Shown piece by piece: positions 63,333-64,000 of a stretch of DNA of 64,000 nucleotides. Within the stretch, counting starts at the first letter, position 1, and each line of letters opens with the position of its first letter. The translations under genes were made by a program, and so were the position numbers. Source of the DNA: Pseudogemmobacter humi (GTDB lineage: Bacteria; Pseudomonadota; Alphaproteobacteria; Rhodobacterales; Rhodobacteraceae); NCBI RefSeq assembly GCF_900609055.1, contig NZ_UXAW01000075.1:1-64000 (forward strand). The letters are read 5' to 3'. A model generated the notes under the pieces. The model made no database searches, was not told where the DNA came from, and saw nothing but the letters and a program-made list of their open reading frames with translations.

Positions 63333-64000
63333 TCAGTTATAGGGACTTTCGGGGAAACCGCCCGGATAGGCCGGGACATAGCCCGGATCGGAATAATCCG
63401 GCACCTCGGCGACCTGCGCGGGCGCGGTGAACGAGGCCCCGCTATAGGGCGTGGTGGTGGGGGTGTATTCCCCGAAGCCCTGGGCGCTCTGCGCCTGGGT
63501 CAGCACGATCACCTTCGCCCCCGGCGTGAAGATCGAGGCGAGATGGATCGCATCCTGATTATACAGCCGGATGCAGCCCGCCGAGGTGGCATGGCCGATC
63601 GAGGCGACCTCGTTGGTGCCGTGGATGCGATACATCGTGTCGCGTCCGCCGCGATAGAGATAGATCGCCCGCGCGCCTAGCGGGTTTTGCAGCCCTCCCG
63701 GCAGACCGTTGCGGTAGGGGCCGTACATGTCGGGAAATTCGCGGATCATATTGTCGGTCGGGCGCCAGCCCGGCCAGTCGCGCGCGAATTGCGCCACCGC
63801 CGCGCCCGAGAACGAACGGCCCTGGTCGCCCACCGCCACCCGGTAGCGGATCGCCCGGTCGCCCGGCAGCAGGAAATAGAGATAGCGCTGCCAGGGGTCG
63901 ATCACCATGCTGCCGGGCGCCTCGGTGATGCGCACCGTGACCTCGCGGCGGATGTTCTCGTCGATCAGATAGCGCGGCGGGACGGCGGGGATCTGGAAAC
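63333..64000 (-). CDS. L,D-transpeptidase (ErfK/YkuD family), N-terminal part outside the window
   Basis: The 222 C-terminal codons are present; the frame stays open to the window edge (FQIPAVPPRYLIDENIRREVTV upstream, quoted in part: IPAVPPRYLIDENIRRE). Seen: GSMVIDPWQRYLYF, the YkuD catalytic RIHGTNEVASIGHATSAGC with the active Cys in SAGCIRL, and a Pro/Tyr-rich tail ending FPESPYN. It would cross-link peptidoglycan 3-3 or attach lipoproteins in the periplasm. The missing N-terminus should contain a signal peptide. Confidence 0.93.
   Translation of the reverse strand, partial: FQIPAVPPRYLIDENIRREVTVRITEAPGSMVIDPWQRYLYFLLPGDRAIRYRVAVGDQGRSFSGAAVAQFARDWPGWRPTDNMIREFPDMYGPYRNGLPGGLQNPLGARAIYLYRGGRDTMYRIHGTNEVASIGHATSAGCIRLYNQDAIHLASIFTPGAKVIVLTQAQSAQGFGEYTPTTTPYSGASFTAPAQVAEVPDYSDPGYVPAYPGGFPESPYN

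Overview
The window is a GC-rich chromosomal segment from an alphaproteobacterium of the Rhodobacteraceae (Rhodobacter/Paracoccus-like). The evidence is the protein families and gene order (lptF-lptG-lptD-surA-pdxA-rsmA; prfA-prmC; gmk linked to yicC; a DUF4167 protein; class II DAHP synthase) and short intergenic repeats of a style common in this family. Genus is not determined. Almost all of it reads as core chromosome. I see no insertion sequence, prophage, integrase or CRISPR array, and one RNA gene that is certain: tRNA-Leu(CAA).

Layout. 0.2-6.2 kb: a MYG1-family hydrolase in a lower-GC edge region, an HNH endonuclease preceded by a promoter-leader-terminator arrangement that may be an sRNA or attenuator, a lytic transglycosylase lipoprotein, phosphoglucomutase, a divergent NsrR-like Rrf2 regulator, a TfoX C-terminal protein and a tiny Gln-rich protein. 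6.2-9.4 kb: a copper-resistance unit, copZ divergent from copA-cueR, with two near-identical CueR-type promoters back to back. 9.4-16.3 kb: ndk, an ABC-F ATPase, a nitroreductase, a MarC protein, a retropepsin-like protease, then pepA-holC. 16.4-24.0 kb: the outer-membrane biogenesis run lptF-lptG-lptD-surA followed by pdxA and rsmA. 24.0-36.1 kb: DUF4167, prfA-prmC, a glycosyltransferase-like protein, a small secreted protein, an M20 amidohydrolase, mazG, then yicC-gmk-gamma carbonic anhydrase-PhoR-like kinase, a PAS protein and class II DAHP synthase. 36.3-44.8 kb: a GlxA-type regulator, a secreted sugar dehydrogenase and a seven-gene branched-chain amino-acid (Liv) ABC operon carrying two unrecognised secreted-protein genes inside it.

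45-50 kb is the most accessory-looking part: a 1046-residue RTX protein with a C-terminal Hint domain, facing a 1.6 kb stretch with no convincing gene. 50-64 kb: tRNA-Leu, a YpfJ-type zinc peptidase, dsbB, dgt, an ErpA/IscA protein, a PaiB-type protein, an SDR, a polyamine-type ABC operon ending in an amidohydrolase, a di-heme cytochrome c peroxidase behind an FNR-like box and a TTAA-N7-TTAA palindrome, an AbrB-family membrane protein, and an L,D-transpeptidase cut by the window end.

The most interesting non-coding signals are three families of dispersed intergenic elements. One is a double-palindrome element (three copies, all at 3' ends of genes). One is a 62-bp two-copy element in which one stem shows two compensatory base-pair changes. 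One is a family sharing CTTTCATCCTGACCCAAATA or its shortened form. No wholly new multi-gene system is evident. The best candidates for undescribed biology are the HNH leader RNA, the covarying 62-bp element, the two secreted proteins embedded in the Liv operon, and the orphan RTX-Hint protein with its long empty upstream region.
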